Assembly: GCF_024362485.1 (NCBI RefSeq)
Contig: NZ_CP101456.1
Span: 186,001 to 250,000, forward strand
Source of the DNA: Natronobeatus ordinarius
Lineage (GTDB): Archaea > Halobacteriota > Halobacteria > Halobacteriales > Natrialbaceae
Direction of reading: 5' to 3'
DNA: 64,000 nt
Below, one piece after another: positions 1-9,100 of this stretch (positions are counted from its first letter, which is position 1; each line of letters opens with the position of its first letter). The notes below the pieces were generated by a model. That model had not been told where the DNA came from, searched no databases, and was given only the letters and a program-made list of their open reading frames with translations. The translations under genes and the position numbers were made by a program.

Positions 1-20
1 TGAGTCCACACGATACAGGA

Positions 21-293
21 ATGGAGATTACGATCGCCCTCGCGATCGTGAAGACGCTGGCACTGCTCGTCGGTGGGGCGATCACGTACTTCGCGTTCAA
101 GGCGTACCGACGGACCCGCCACCAGGCGCTCGGGCTCCTGACGGCCGGGTTCGCGATCATTACGTTGGGACTGGTACTCGCCGGGCTGTTTCACGAGCTA
201 CTCAACGTGTCGCTGGCGGTCGGCGTCCTGATCGAGAGTCTGCTGGTGCTCGTCGGCTTTCTCATCATCGCCTACTCGCTGTACGTACAGTGA
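21..293 (+). CDS. Small three-helix membrane protein, unknown function
   Basis: A 90-residue protein made almost entirely of three hydrophobic helices (about residues 6-24, 37-58 and 64-87) with a short basic loop (YRRTRHQ) after the first helix. No catalytic motif is visible. It resembles the small haloarchaeal membrane proteins often found near regulators, but I cannot assign a function. The window opens one base inside a codon that reads NTG in this frame, so the true start may be an ATG one base outside the window, adding seven residues (MSPHDTG). The next gene (lpdA) converges on it. Confidence 0.7.
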   Translation: MEITIALAIVKTLALLVGGAITYFAFKAYRRTRHQALGLLTAGFAIITLGLVLAGLFHELLNVSLAVGVLIESLLVLVGFLIIAYSLYVQ

Positions 294-344
294 CGCCACG
301 GGTGTGTCGTCTTCGGCCACGCGTCCGTCGCTGTCGATCCAATC

Positions 345-365
345 CGTTCCCGGCTCACGGGAACG
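345..365. terminator. Perfect 8-bp hairpin between converging genes
   Basis: CGTTCCCG and CGGGAACG flank a 5-base loop, about 50 bases after the stop of the small membrane protein. No T-run follows it, so termination is only a possibility. The rest of the roughly 270-base gap to lpdA holds no supportable gene. Confidence 0.3.
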
Positions 366-565
366 AGTGTGAACCGTTCGTACACACGTTCGACGAACCG
401 GGACCGGAGCTGTACTCCTGTCTTCCCCACGAACGGCGCGGGATGAAGGGAGCAGTCGGCGTCGTCTGAGACCGGCGGTCGCTCCGGTACGGAGGTTCAG
501 CCGACGGCACGAGGCATCAGCACCCGGCGATTCGTCGGTCGACTCGAGCGCAAAAGAACGAACGG

Positions 566-2014
566 CTACCGGTTGAGCGTGTGAATCGCGTGCCCGAGCG
601 CGTTTTCCGCGGCTTCCATCACCGACTCCGCCAGCGTCGGGTGGGCGTGCACCGTCGCCGCGACGTCCTCGAGGGTCGCTCCAAGCTCGATCGCCAGTCC
701 GAGTTCGGCGATCAGCTCGGAGGCTTCGGGCCCGACGATCTGAGCACCCAGCACGAACCCGGCCTCTTCCTCGGCGACGATTTTGACGAAGCCGTCGGCG
801 TGGCCCGTCGTCAGCGCCCGGCCGCTCGCCATGAACGGGAACTTTCCGACGACCGGCTCGAAGCCCTGTTCTTCCGCTTCGGCCTCGGTCAGCCCAACGG
901 TGCCGATCTCGGGTTCGGTGAACACGGCGGCGGGCATCGCCTGGTAGTCGATCGCCGACGGCTCCCCGGCGATCACTTCCGCGGCGACCTGCCCCTCGTA
1001 GCTGCCCGCGTGGGCGAGCATCGGCTCGCCCGCGACGTCGCCGACGGCGAAGATGTGCTCGACGTTCGTCCGCCCGCGGTCGTCCGTCTCCAAAAATCCG
1101 CGATCGTCGGTCTCGACGCCCGCCGCCTCGAGGTCGAGCGTGTCCGAGACGGGGGCACGGCCCACCGCGACCAGCACCTTCTCGGCGTCGAGTTCGAGCC
1201 CGCCGCCGTCGGCTTCGGCCTCGGCCTCGGCCTCCGCGGGCTCGGTGACGACCCGGATGCCGTCGCCGTGCTCGTGCCACTCGCTCGCGGTTTGACCGAA
1301 GTGGAAGTCGACGCCCAGCTCCTTCGCGCGCTTCTTCACGGGCCGTTTGAGGTCGGCTTCGTAGCCCGGCAGGATATCCTCGAGCATCTCGATCACCGTC
1401 ACCTCGGTGCCGAGCTTGGCGAAGACGCCCGCCAGCTCCATCCCGATGTAGCCCGCGCCGACGACCACCAGCGACTCCGGGATCGACTCGAGCGCCAGCG
1501 CCTCTCGCGAGCTGAGTACGGGGTCGTCCTCGTAAGAGAAGTTGGGGATCTCGATCGGCCGCGAACCCGTCGCGACGATCGCGTGTTCGAACTCGATCGA
1601 CTCGCTTCCCTGGCCCTCCCCACCGTGGGAGACCCGGACGGTGTGCTCGTCCGCGAAGTGTGCCGTTCCCTCGAGCAGGTTGACGCCGTTTGCCTTGCAC
1701 AGCTTCTCGACGCCGCTCGTGAGCTGGGTCACGACGTCGTCCTTCCAGCCGACCATTCCTGCCATGTCGACCGCGGGGTCGGCGTGGATGCCCATCTCCT
1801 CGGCGTGGCCAGCTTCGTGGGCGACGTTCGTCGCCGTGATCAGCGCCTTCGAGGGGATGCAGCCGTGGTTCAGGCAGGTCCCGCCGTAGGCCTCCTTCTC
1901 GACGAGCGTCACGTCGAGATCGAGCTGTCCGGCGCGGATCGCGGCTACGTAGCCCGCGGGTCCGGCGCCGATCACCAGTACGTCCGTTCCAGTCGAGATG
2001 TCTCCGACGACCAT
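566..2014 (-). CDS. lpdA: Dihydrolipoyl dehydrogenase (E3)
   Basis: The E3 component reoxidises dihydrolipoamide on E2 and passes electrons through FAD and a disulfide to NAD+. At 482 residues it has the usual length. Visible motifs are the N-terminal FAD-binding GAGPAG (residues 16-21), the redox pair C47/C52 in GTCLNHGCIPSK, a second dinucleotide fold (VVVGAGYIGMELA) and the C-terminal HAHPTLAE with the catalytic His/Glu. It is the last gene of the E1alpha-E1beta-E2-E3 operon. Its ATG shares one base with the stop of the E2 gene (TAATG), which implies coupled translation. Confidence 0.96.
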   Translation of the reverse strand: MVVGDISTGTDVLVIGAGPAGYVAAIRAGQLDLDVTLVEKEAYGGTCLNHGCIPSKALITATNVAHEAGHAEEMGIHADPAVDMAGMVGWKDDVVTQLTSGVEKLCKANGVNLLEGTAHFADEHTVRVSHGGEGQGSESIEFEHAIVATGSRPIEIPNFSYEDDPVLSSREALALESIPESLVVVGAGYIGMELAGVFAKLGTEVTVIEMLEDILPGYEADLKRPVKKRAKELGVDFHFGQTASEWHEHGDGIRVVTEPAEAEAEAEADGGGLELDAEKVLVAVGRAPVSDTLDLEAAGVETDDRGFLETDDRGRTNVEHIFAVGDVAGEPMLAHAGSYEGQVAAEVIAGEPSAIDYQAMPAAVFTEPEIGTVGLTEAEAEEQGFEPVVGKFPFMASGRALTTGHADGFVKIVAEEEAGFVLGAQIVGPEASELIAELGLAIELGATLEDVAATVHAHPTLAESVMEAAENALGHAIHTLNR

Positions 2015-3558
2015 TATTCTAGTAACAGCAGTTCGGGGTGTTCGAGGTACTCCATCACCTTGTTCGTGAAGCTCGCGCCCTCCGCCCCGTCGATCAGTCG
2101 GTGGTCGAACGACAGCGACAGCGTCATCACCGACCGCGGTTCGATCGACTCGGTCCCGTCCTCGTCGGTGACGACGCGGGGCTTGCGTTTGATCTCGCCG
2201 ACCGCCAGAATGCCCGCCTCGGGGTAGTTGAGCACCGGCGTGGCGTACTCGCCGCCGATGCCACCGATGTTCGTGATCGTGAACGTCGAGCCCCGCAGTT
2301 CGTCGGGGGAGATGGTGCGCTCTCGAGCCTTCGTCACCAGCTCGTCGGTCTCCGAGGAGAGCTGGAGCATGCCCTTCCGGTCGGCGTCTTCGACGACGGG
2401 CACCATCAACCCGGCGTCGGTCGCCGCCGCCACGCCCAGGTTGTAGTAGTTCCGGTAGACGATCTCCTCGTTCTCGTCGTCGATCATCGCGTTCATCTCC
2501 GGGAACTCCTTCAGCGACGCCACCACCGCCTTCATGATGAACGGCATGTACGTCAGCCGGATACCCTGCTCCTCGGCGAGCGGCTTGAGCTGCTCGCGCG
2601 TCTCGACGAGCTTCGTCACGTCCACCTCGTCGTGGTGGGTGACGTGTGGCGCGGTGTACTTCGAGCGCTCCATCGCCTCCGCGATCGTCCGCCGGACGCC
2701 CTTGAACGGCTCGCGTCGCTCGCGCGGCCCGGTCTCGCCGGTCGCAACCGTAGCGACGTCCGCTTCCTGGGCCCGACGCTGGGCCTCGGCGTACTCCTGG
2801 ACCGCCTCGGGCGTGACGAACGCCTCGCCGTCGCGCTCCTCGTCGGTCGGCACCTCGTCGATGTCGACGCCTTCCTCCTGGGCGAGCCGACGCGTGGCGG
2901 GTGCCGCCAGCGTCCGGTCTCGGTCAGCCGGTTCGACGCCCGCAGGGACGGCCGTTCCGGCGGTAGTCCCCTCAGCCTCGGCGACCGCATCCGCTGGTTC
3001 CGCCTCCGGCTCTACATCGGTCGCGGCGTCGGCCTCACCGGTCGCAGGTTCGGCGCCCGCAGCCGCTTCCTGGCCCTCTGCGGCGGCGCGCACGTCACCC
3101 TCGGTGATTCGGCCGCCGGGACCGCTTCCCTCGAGCTGGGCGAGGTCGACGCCCTCCTCGCGGGCCAGCCGTCGCACCCGCGGCGGGGCGAAGACGCGGC
3201 CCTCGGGCGTGGCGACCTCCTCGGCGTCAGCCCCGGTCGCGCCCGGGCTGCCTTCCGTCTCGGCCGCCTCGTCCCCGGTGGGTTCCGCGTCGGCCGCAGC
3301 CGCTTCGTCGGGCGCCTCACCCTCGACGTCGTACGTGATGAACAGGTCTCCCACGGGGACGACGTCGCCTTCCTCCCAGTGAAGTTCTCGAACCGTCCCG
3401 TTCACCGGCGAGGGAACCTCGACGAGCGCCTTGTCCGTCTCGACTTCGGCGATCGGCTGGTCCTCTGTAACCTCGTCGCCTTCCTCGACCAGCCAGGAGA
3501 CGAGTTCACCCTCGGCGACCCCTTCGCCGACGTCGGGTAGTTTGAACTCTCGGACCAT
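2014..3558 (-). CDS. pdhC: Dihydrolipoamide acyltransferase E2 of a 2-oxoacid dehydrogenase complex
   Basis: The E2 core forms the scaffold and transfers acyl groups to CoA. The order is a lipoyl domain (1-78, lipoyl-lysine K43 in ETDKA), an Ala/Glu-rich linker, a peripheral-subunit-binding domain (about 123-159, APPRVRRLA...GPGGRITEGDV), a second acidic linker, a second degenerate copy of that domain (about 218-256, AAPATRRLAQEEGVD), then the catalytic domain ending in SFDHRLIDG (H486, D490). The open frame continues 47 codons upstream, but MVREFKLPDVGEG is the natural start and lies 2 bases after the E1beta stop. Whether the substrate is pyruvate or a branched-chain oxoacid cannot be told from sequence. 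Confidence 0.95.
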   Translation of the reverse strand: MVREFKLPDVGEGVAEGELVSWLVEEGDEVTEDQPIAEVETDKALVEVPSPVNGTVRELHWEEGDVVPVGDLFITYDVEGEAPDEAAAADAEPTGDEAAETEGSPGATGADAEEVATPEGRVFAPPRVRRLAREEGVDLAQLEGSGPGGRITEGDVRAAAEGQEAAAGAEPATGEADAATDVEPEAEPADAVAEAEGTTAGTAVPAGVEPADRDRTLAAPATRRLAQEEGVDIDEVPTDEERDGEAFVTPEAVQEYAEAQRRAQEADVATVATGETGPRERREPFKGVRRTIAEAMERSKYTAPHVTHHDEVDVTKLVETREQLKPLAEEQGIRLTYMPFIMKAVVASLKEFPEMNAMIDDENEEIVYRNYYNLGVAAATDAGLMVPVVEDADRKGMLQLSSETDELVTKARERTISPDELRGSTFTITNIGGIGGEYATPVLNYPEAGILAVGEIKRKPRVVTDEDGTESIEPRSVMTLSLSFDHRLIDGAEGASFTNKVMEYLEHPELLLLE

Positions 3559-3560
3559 GA

Positions 3561-4547
3561 CTAGAACTCCATCGCCTCCCTGATTCCCTCGGTGATGCGC
3601 GCCGGTTCGGGCAGGTAGTAGTCCTCGAGCGCGTACAGCGGGAACGGCGTGTCGAAGCCGGTGATGCGCTTGATCGGTGCCTCCTGATAGAGCAGACACT
3701 CCTCCTGGATCGTCGCCGTGATCTCCGCGCCGAGGCCGGCCGTTTTGGGCGCCTCGTGGACGATGGCGCCGCGACCGGTCTTCGTGAACGACTCGACGAT
3801 GGTGTCGGTGTCGATCGGCGACAGCGTGCGCACGTCGACGACCTCGACGTCGATCTCGCCCGCGAGTTCCTCGGCCGCCTCGAGCGTCGGCCGCGTCATC
3901 GCGCCCCAGGTGAAGACGGAGATGTCCGCGCCCTCACGGCGGACGGCGGCCTTGCCGATCGGCACCTCGTAGGAGTCGTTCGGTACCTCCTCGCGGAACG
4001 CCCGGTAGATCAGTTTCGGTTCCAGAAAGAGCACGGGGTCGGGATCGCGGATCGCGCTCGTCAGCAGCCCCTTGGTGTCGTAGGGCGTCGAGGGGACGAC
4101 GACCTTGAGCCCGGGCTGGTGGACGAACATCGCTTCGGTGGATTCGGAGTGGTGTTCGGGCGCGCGGATGCCGCCGCCGTAGGGGGCCCGGATCACCATC
4201 GGACAGGTGTATCGGCCGCGCGATCGCGTGCGCAGTCGCGCGACGTGACTGACGATCTGGTCGAACGCGGGGTAGATGAAGCCCAAAAACTGGATCTCGG
4301 GTACGGGTTTCAGGCCGTAGGCGGCCATCCCGACCGCCGTGCCGACGATGCCCGACTCGGCCAGCGGCGTGTCGATTACGCGATCCTCGCCGAACTCCTC
4401 GTAGAGCCCTTCGGTGGCGCGGAAGACGCCGCCGTTCTTCCCGACGTCCTCACCCATCACTAAGACGTCTTCGTCGCGTTCCATCTCCGCGTGCAGTCCA
4501 TCCCGGACCGCCTGTACCAGCGTGAGGTTTTCCGATTCTGCAGCCAT
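3561..4547 (-). CDS. pdhB: 2-oxoacid dehydrogenase E1 beta subunit (transketolase-like)
   Basis: A 328-residue protein with the transketolase pyrimidine-binding fold (LTLVQAVRDGL, GEDVGKNGGVFRATEGL) and a C-terminal transketolase domain. It pairs with E1alpha to decarboxylate a 2-oxoacid using thiamine diphosphate and acylates the E2 lipoyl arm. The start MAAESENLTL at 4547 lies one base after the E1alpha stop. A longer open frame upstream is only the out-of-frame shadow of E1alpha. Annotated as pyruvate dehydrogenase by convention. Haloarchaea mainly oxidise pyruvate with a ferredoxin oxidoreductase, so the real substrate is uncertain. Confidence 0.95.
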   Translation of the reverse strand: MAAESENLTLVQAVRDGLHAEMERDEDVLVMGEDVGKNGGVFRATEGLYEEFGEDRVIDTPLAESGIVGTAVGMAAYGLKPVPEIQFLGFIYPAFDQIVSHVARLRTRSRGRYTCPMVIRAPYGGGIRAPEHHSESTEAMFVHQPGLKVVVPSTPYDTKGLLTSAIRDPDPVLFLEPKLIYRAFREEVPNDSYEVPIGKAAVRREGADISVFTWGAMTRPTLEAAEELAGEIDVEVVDVRTLSPIDTDTIVESFTKTGRGAIVHEAPKTAGLGAEITATIQEECLLYQEAPIKRITGFDTPFPLYALEDYYLPEPARITEGIREAMEF

Positions 4548-4548
4548 G

Positions 4549-5670
4549 TTACTCCTCCAAGAGCGCGTCGTCGCCGTGTCGTTCGCGAACCGTTTCGAAC
4601 CACTCGAGCTGTTCTTCGAGCCGTCTGGGCATCCCCTCGTAGACGTGTGCGAAGATTTCTTCGGGATCGGGGCGCTCGACGTTCTCGGCGGCGTCGATCG
4701 CCTCGGCGACCCGATCTTCGACACGCGAGCCGACCGCGTCGACGCGTTCGTCGTCGAGCATTCCCTCGTTGCGGAGGAACGTCTCCAGACGCGGAATGGG
4801 GTCTTTCGCCTTCCAGCGTTCGACCTCCTCGTCGTCCCGGTAGACCGAGGGGTCGTCCGCCGTGGTGTGGGCGCCGAAGCGGTACTGGACGGCTTCGATG
4901 AGCGTCGGCCGGAGTTCGTCCTCGTCGGGGTTTTTCGCCTTCTCGACGGCGTCACGGGTGACCTGGTAGACCGCTAGTGGGTCCATCCCGTCGACCTGCA
5001 CGCCCTCGAAGCCGTAGGCGGTCGCCTTCTGGGCCAGCGTCTCGCTCGCCGTCTGGCGCTCGCGCGGCACGGAGATCGCCCACTGGTTGTTGTTACAGAA
5101 GAAGACCGCCGGCACGTCGAAGACGCCGGCGAAGTTCAGCCCCTCGTGGAAGTCGCCCTCGCTCGTGGCGCCGTCGCCGAAGTAACAGAGGAACGCCTTC
5201 TCTTCGTCGCGGAGTTTCGACGCCCACGCCCCGCCGGTCGCGTGGAGAATCTGCGTCGCGATCGGCACCGCGACGGTGAAGACGTTGACGTCCTCGGGAA
5301 TCGCGTTCCCCTGCTCGTGTCCCATCCAGTAGAGCAAGGTTCGCTCGAGGGACATTCCCCGAACCAGGGCAGCCCCGTGCTCGCGGTAGCTCGGATACAT
5401 CCAGTCTTCGTCGTCGAGCGCGAGCGCGCTGGCGATCTGGGCGCCTTCCTGGCCCGACAGCGGCGGATACGTCCCCATCCGACCCTGGCGCTGGAGACTC
5501 ACCGCCCGCTGATCGAAGTGTCTGGCCAGCCGCATCTGTTCGTACATCTCGACCAGCGCGTCCTCTGTGAGGTCCGGTACCTCGGCTCCCTCGAGGACGT
5601 GCCCGGCATCGTCGAGTACCTGTACTCGCTTCCCGGGGTCGTACTGTAGCGTGCTCACGGGTAAGGCCAC
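4549..5670 (-). CDS. pdhA: 2-oxoacid dehydrogenase E1 alpha subunit
   Basis: First gene of the four-gene complex operon, 373 residues. It has the thiamine-diphosphate signature [12 protein letters not shown] ... [10 protein letters not shown] and the typical [12 protein letters not shown] region. The start codon is GTG (V decoded as [14 protein letters not shown]). A second in-frame GTG four codons later is a possible alternative. A TATA-like CTATAACG lies about 30 bases upstream on the minus strand, so the transcript would be nearly leaderless. All four genes are packed with gaps of 2 bases or less. Confidence 0.95.
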   Translation of the reverse strand: MALPVSTLQYDPGKRVQVLDDAGHVLEGAEVPDLTEDALVEMYEQMRLARHFDQRAVSLQRQGRMGTYPPLSGQEGAQIASALALDDEDWMYPSYREHGAALVRGMSLERTLLYWMGHEQGNAIPEDVNVFTVAVPIATQILHATGGAWASKLRDEEKAFLCYFGDGATSEGDFHEGLNFAGVFDVPAVFFCNNNQWAISVPRERQTASETLAQKATAYGFEGVQVDGMDPLAVYQVTRDAVEKAKNPDEDELRPTLIEAVQYRFGAHTTADDPSVYRDDEEVERWKAKDPIPRLETFLRNEGMLDDERVDAVGSRVEDRVAEAIDAAENVERPDPEEIFAHVYEGMPRRLEEQLEWFETVRERHGDDALLEE

Positions 5671-5698
5671 CTTCGCATACGCTATCGTCTATCGCTCG

Positions 5699-5706
5699 CG
5701 TTATAG
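5699..5706 (-). promoter_or_regulatory. TATA-like element of the dehydrogenase operon
   Basis: CTATAACG on the minus strand, centred about 32 bases before the GTG of pdhA. This fits the usual haloarchaeal spacing for a leaderless or short-leader transcript. Confidence 0.45.
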
Positions 5707-5882
5707 GAGTTTCGTAAATAGCTTACTATGGTCGCTATTCTTGCGAAAGCGTACCAAATCGATGGAGTCTGTCGGGATATGAGTGGTCGTTTGACCAAAT
5801 TTTTCCCTGGCTAGCGGAAATGTACATACGTGGTGAACGATGGCGATAGATAGAGTGGACGAACGAACAGTCCGACGCGTGC

Positions 5883-6140
5883 TCACCGCCTGAAGGCGTT
5901 GTACAGCCAGCCGAGCAGGTAGCCGCCGACGAAGCCGTCGAGGAGACCCCAGGTGACGCCGATCGCCGTGTGCTCCTCGTATCCCAGGTAGAGGTCGGCG
6001 AGCAACTCTCGCCACCCCTCACCCCAGCCGAATCGTGACGTGACACCCAGGAACCCGACGGCGACGGCCCACGTGAGTCCAGCGGCGAGGCCCAGTGCGA
6101 GCGGATCGACCGTCTCACGGTCTCGAGTCGTTCGGCGCAT
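5883..6140 (-). CDS. Holin-like two-helix membrane protein
   Basis: An 85-residue protein with two hydrophobic segments (about 13-33 and 60-80), a conserved-looking LYLGYEEHTAIG motif and the ending WGLLDGFVGGYLLGWLYN. This pattern matches a haloarchaeal family that databases label bacteriophage holin. There is no phage context here, so the label describes shape, not proven role. It lies upstream of the pdh operon on the same strand, separated from it by the helicase-side genes only in orientation. I see no evidence for co-transcription. Confidence 0.7.
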   Translation of the reverse strand: MRRTTRDRETVDPLALGLAAGLTWAVAVGFLGVTSRFGWGEGWRELLADLYLGYEEHTAIGVTWGLLDGFVGGYLLGWLYNAFRR

Positions 6141-6243
6141 CGGCCGGAGGTACGATCCGAAGTGCCGTATAGATGACTGCCCAGTTACACGGTTCGAGAG
6201 ATCGGCGGTTCCTCGAGAAGCGTCCCCGCCACCGAGGGCTCGA

Positions 6244-8589
6244 TCACTCGACCGTGACGACGCGCGTCTCCTCGAGCGGCACCAGCGGTTCGTTCGGGAA
6301 CGCGACGCTCACGGTGAACGCGAGTTCGTTTTCGTCGGCCCCGAAGACGCCGACGGGAACCGTTTCTGACTCGCGGAGGTACGTGCTCGTGGCCGTCATC
6401 TCGACGTCGTTCACCGTGACGCGAATGCCGGCCTGGGCGGGTTCGCCGACGTTCCTGATCGTGACTTCGTGGACGTCGCTCTCGCCACTCGCCACCGAGT
6501 CGGGGAACGCGCCCCACTCGAGTTCCACGGCCGGGAGCGACTGCGCCCCCTCGGAGACCTGTTCGGCGACGCCCTCTGAGAGCCCCGCGTCGATCAGGCC
6601 GGAGACGCCGGCCTCGAGGACGTCTCCAGGGGTCGTCAACCCCTCTTTCGCCAGCTTGCTCGCCCGCCCCGCCGCGACGCCGTCGATGGCCGTGAGCCCG
6701 ACGGCGTCGTCGGCGACGCCGTTTTCGATCCGCGCCTCGAGTCGCCTGGCGAGGTTGGCGTCGTGGGGCGAGGAAAAGCGCTCGAGGAAGGCCCGCAACG
6801 CCGACAGCAGTCGGAGGGCGTTCTGGCGGATCACCCAGGCGTCGCTCCGGAGGTCGGCCGGGGTGGTCCCGCTCGCGGCGCCCCGAAGGATGGCCAGCAC
6901 TTTCCGTTCGCCGGCGTCGAGATCGCCCGTCTCCTGACCCACGAGCACGGCGTTGATCGCGTCGCGTTCTGCCTGGCGCGCGGAGACGGAGTCGAACTCC
7001 ACGGCCGTTGCCACCGCCTCGAGGACGTCCCCCTCCTCGAGATCCTCGCGCTCACAGCACCGGGCGAAGCCGGCGGCCGTCTCGAGGCGCAGGTAGTACT
7101 TCGACGTGAGGACGCCGAGCGGCGTCGCCTCGATCGAGAGGCCGTCCATCTCGACGAACCCCTCCTCGACCAGCCGCTCGAGGCAGTCTCTGACCTTCCC
7201 GCGCAGGTTGGGAAAGTCGTACGCCTCGGGCCTGGACTGGCCGCGCACGTAGTAAAAGGTCGTCTCGAGCCAGTCCATCACGTCCTCGAGGTCGGTGATC
7301 GTCCCCATCGCGATCTCGGCGTTGAGGTGGGTGTCGAGGCTCTCGGCGAGCCGGGACTCGATCTCCTTGCCATCCCGGAGCAGCCGACGGTACCTGTCGG
7401 CGTCGCGGGTGTCACAGACGACCCAGCCGTAGCCGACGTCGTCGTAGCCCGGCCGCCCCGCCCGTCCGAGCATCTGGAGGACGTCGAGCGGGCTCATGTC
7501 GACCTCGCCCTCGAGCGGGTCGTGGTACTTCGTGTCCCGGATCACGACGCAACGGGCGGGCAGGTTGACCCCCCACGCGAGCGTCGAGGTGGAAAAGAGC
7601 AACTCGATCTTGCCCTGCTTGAACCACTCCTCGACGTGGTCCTTGTCGTTCTTCGAGAGCCCCGCGTGGTGGAAGGCAACCCCGTCGAGGACGGAGTTTC
7701 GAAGCGTCTCGTTCTCGAGGGCGTCTTTGGTCTCGGTGTGGAAGTCGTAGTCCCCACGTGGGCCGATCCGCAGGTCGCGCTCGGCGAGTTCGTCCCGGGC
7801 CTTCTTCGCCGCCTGGACGGTGTCCTGGCGGGAGGCAACGAACACGAGCGCCTGGCCGTCCTCGCGCAGGTGGGGCTCGGCGAGGTCGAGCGCCCGGTAG
7901 AGCCGACGGTACTTATCGGCGAAGGAGTTCTCGCCGTGGGTGTACGTCTTCACGCCCGCGTTGAGGTCGACGGGGCGGTACTCGTCGCCGAACTCGAGCG
8001 TCGTTTCCGCACTCGCGTCGAGCCACGCCGCCACGTCGTCGACGTTGGGCATCGTCGCCGAGAGCGCGACGATTCGGGGGTCACAAAGCCGACGCAGCCG
8101 GGAGATGGCGACCTCGAGCACCGAGCCCCGTCGGTCGGCGTCGAGTAAGTGCACCTCGTCGATGACGCAGACGTCGACGTCGGTGACGAAGTCGTAGCGT
8201 CGGGAGTCGTGTTTTCGCGTGGCTGAGTCGAGCTTCTCGGGCGTCATCACGAGGATGTCGGCGTGTCGGGCCCGGCGCGGGTTGAGGTCTCGCTCGCCCG
8301 TGACGACGTACACCGAGTACCCCAGCGCCTCGAAGCGGTCCCAGTCGGCTTCTTTCTCGTTGGTCAGCGCTCGCAACGGGGCGATAAAGAGTGCCGTCCC
8401 GTCATCGGCGAGCGCCTTACAGATCGCCAGTTCCGCCAGCGCCGTCTTTCCCGAGGCCGTCGGTGCGCTGGCGACGACGTTCTCTTCGCGCTCGAGCAAG
8501 GCGGGAACCGCCTCCCGTTGCATCCGGTTGAACGACTCGAACGCGAACGCGTCGGCAAAGTCGGGCAGAACCTCGGCGACCTCCATCAT
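6244..8589 (-). CDS. Ski2/Hel308-type superfamily 2 helicase with Sec63-like C-terminal unit
   Basis: A 781-residue DEAD/H helicase. Motif I APTASGKT (42-49), motif II DEVH (144-147), motif III SAT (177-179) and motif VI QMLGRAGRPGYDD are all intact. After the two RecA domains come a winged helix, a helical bundle and a helix-hairpin-helix (GVAAGRASKLAKEGLTTPG). The last ~95 residues are predicted all-beta with an Ig/FN3 look (HEVTIRNVGEPAQAGIRVTV). That end is typical of Brr2/Sec63-type helicases and is not in plain Hel308. The role in DNA repair or RNA remodelling cannot be decided here. A second ATG one codon in is equally possible as start. Confidence 0.88.
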   Translation of the reverse strand: MMEVAEVLPDFADAFAFESFNRMQREAVPALLEREENVVASAPTASGKTALAELAICKALADDGTALFIAPLRALTNEKEADWDRFEALGYSVYVVTGERDLNPRRARHADILVMTPEKLDSATRKHDSRRYDFVTDVDVCVIDEVHLLDADRRGSVLEVAISRLRRLCDPRIVALSATMPNVDDVAAWLDASAETTLEFGDEYRPVDLNAGVKTYTHGENSFADKYRRLYRALDLAEPHLREDGQALVFVASRQDTVQAAKKARDELAERDLRIGPRGDYDFHTETKDALENETLRNSVLDGVAFHHAGLSKNDKDHVEEWFKQGKIELLFSTSTLAWGVNLPARCVVIRDTKYHDPLEGEVDMSPLDVLQMLGRAGRPGYDDVGYGWVVCDTRDADRYRRLLRDGKEIESRLAESLDTHLNAEIAMGTITDLEDVMDWLETTFYYVRGQSRPEAYDFPNLRGKVRDCLERLVEEGFVEMDGLSIEATPLGVLTSKYYLRLETAAGFARCCEREDLEEGDVLEAVATAVEFDSVSARQAERDAINAVLVGQETGDLDAGERKVLAILRGAASGTTPADLRSDAWVIRQNALRLLSALRAFLERFSSPHDANLARRLEARIENGVADDAVGLTAIDGVAAGRASKLAKEGLTTPGDVLEAGVSGLIDAGLSEGVAEQVSEGAQSLPAVELEWGAFPDSVASGESDVHEVTIRNVGEPAQAGIRVTVNDVEMTATSTYLRESETVPVGVFGADENELAFTVSVAFPNEPLVPLEETRVVTVE

Positions 8590-8710
8590 TCAGAGACGCG
8601 TAGTGGCGGGTCAAAGGCGTTTCCTTCCACTGACTCTGGTTCCCCCGATCCGAAAATGATCGGTGGTCTCGAAACGTTCCCTCGACGGTCGGCGGGGCTG
8701 GCGTCCAGGT

Positions 8711-9001
8711 TTAGACCGTGATTTCGCCCGAGTTGATCTTGCCGGCCTGGATGTAGGCGTCGGCGGCGGCCGCGATGTGAATGAGCGGCGCGAAGAACAT
8801 CATGAGGAACCCGACGAGCAGGAACATCATGATGAAGGTGAAGATCCAGAAGACGACGAGCCCGCCGAGGAAGGCGGCGCCGCGGGTCGTCTGTCCGTTG
8901 TAGATCTGACCAATCCCGGGGATGATGAACGACAGTACTGCCGCGAGGATCTCGTTTACGTCGTCGCTTCCTGTGCCAGCTGCTACTGTTGGGTCTGCCA
9001 T
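8711..9001 (-). CDS. TM2-like small membrane protein
   Basis: 96 residues: a polar N-terminus, then two or three hydrophobic helices. The motif SFIIPGIGQIYNGQTTRGAAFL is the TM2/DUF5683-type signature found in many prokaryotic membrane proteins of unknown role. The C-terminus carries AAAADAYIQAGK, also usual in this group. It stands alone between the helicase and the next membrane protein. Confidence 0.75.
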   Translation of the reverse strand: MADPTVAAGTGSDDVNEILAAVLSFIIPGIGQIYNGQTTRGAAFLGGLVVFWIFTFIMMFLLVGFLMMFFAPLIHIAAAADAYIQAGKINSGEITV

Positions 9002-9100
9002 GGCAGTAGACTGAATATCAAAGAGCCACGACTTATACTTTTCTGCCGATTTTTATTGTTCGTTCATCGTCGAATCCAGTAGAGAAAAACGAGACAGTGC

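Noticed and set aside
581-2227. Long open frame opposite lpdA
   Set aside because: It mirrors the GC-rich lpdA gene on the other strand, is rich in Arg/Gly/Leu and lacks any motif. Similar long shadows opposite pdhC (2038-3540), the 20.7-kb reductase (20473-22188), the acyl-CoA ligases (35651-37171, 38061-39893) and tatCt (55586-57394) were dropped for the same reason.
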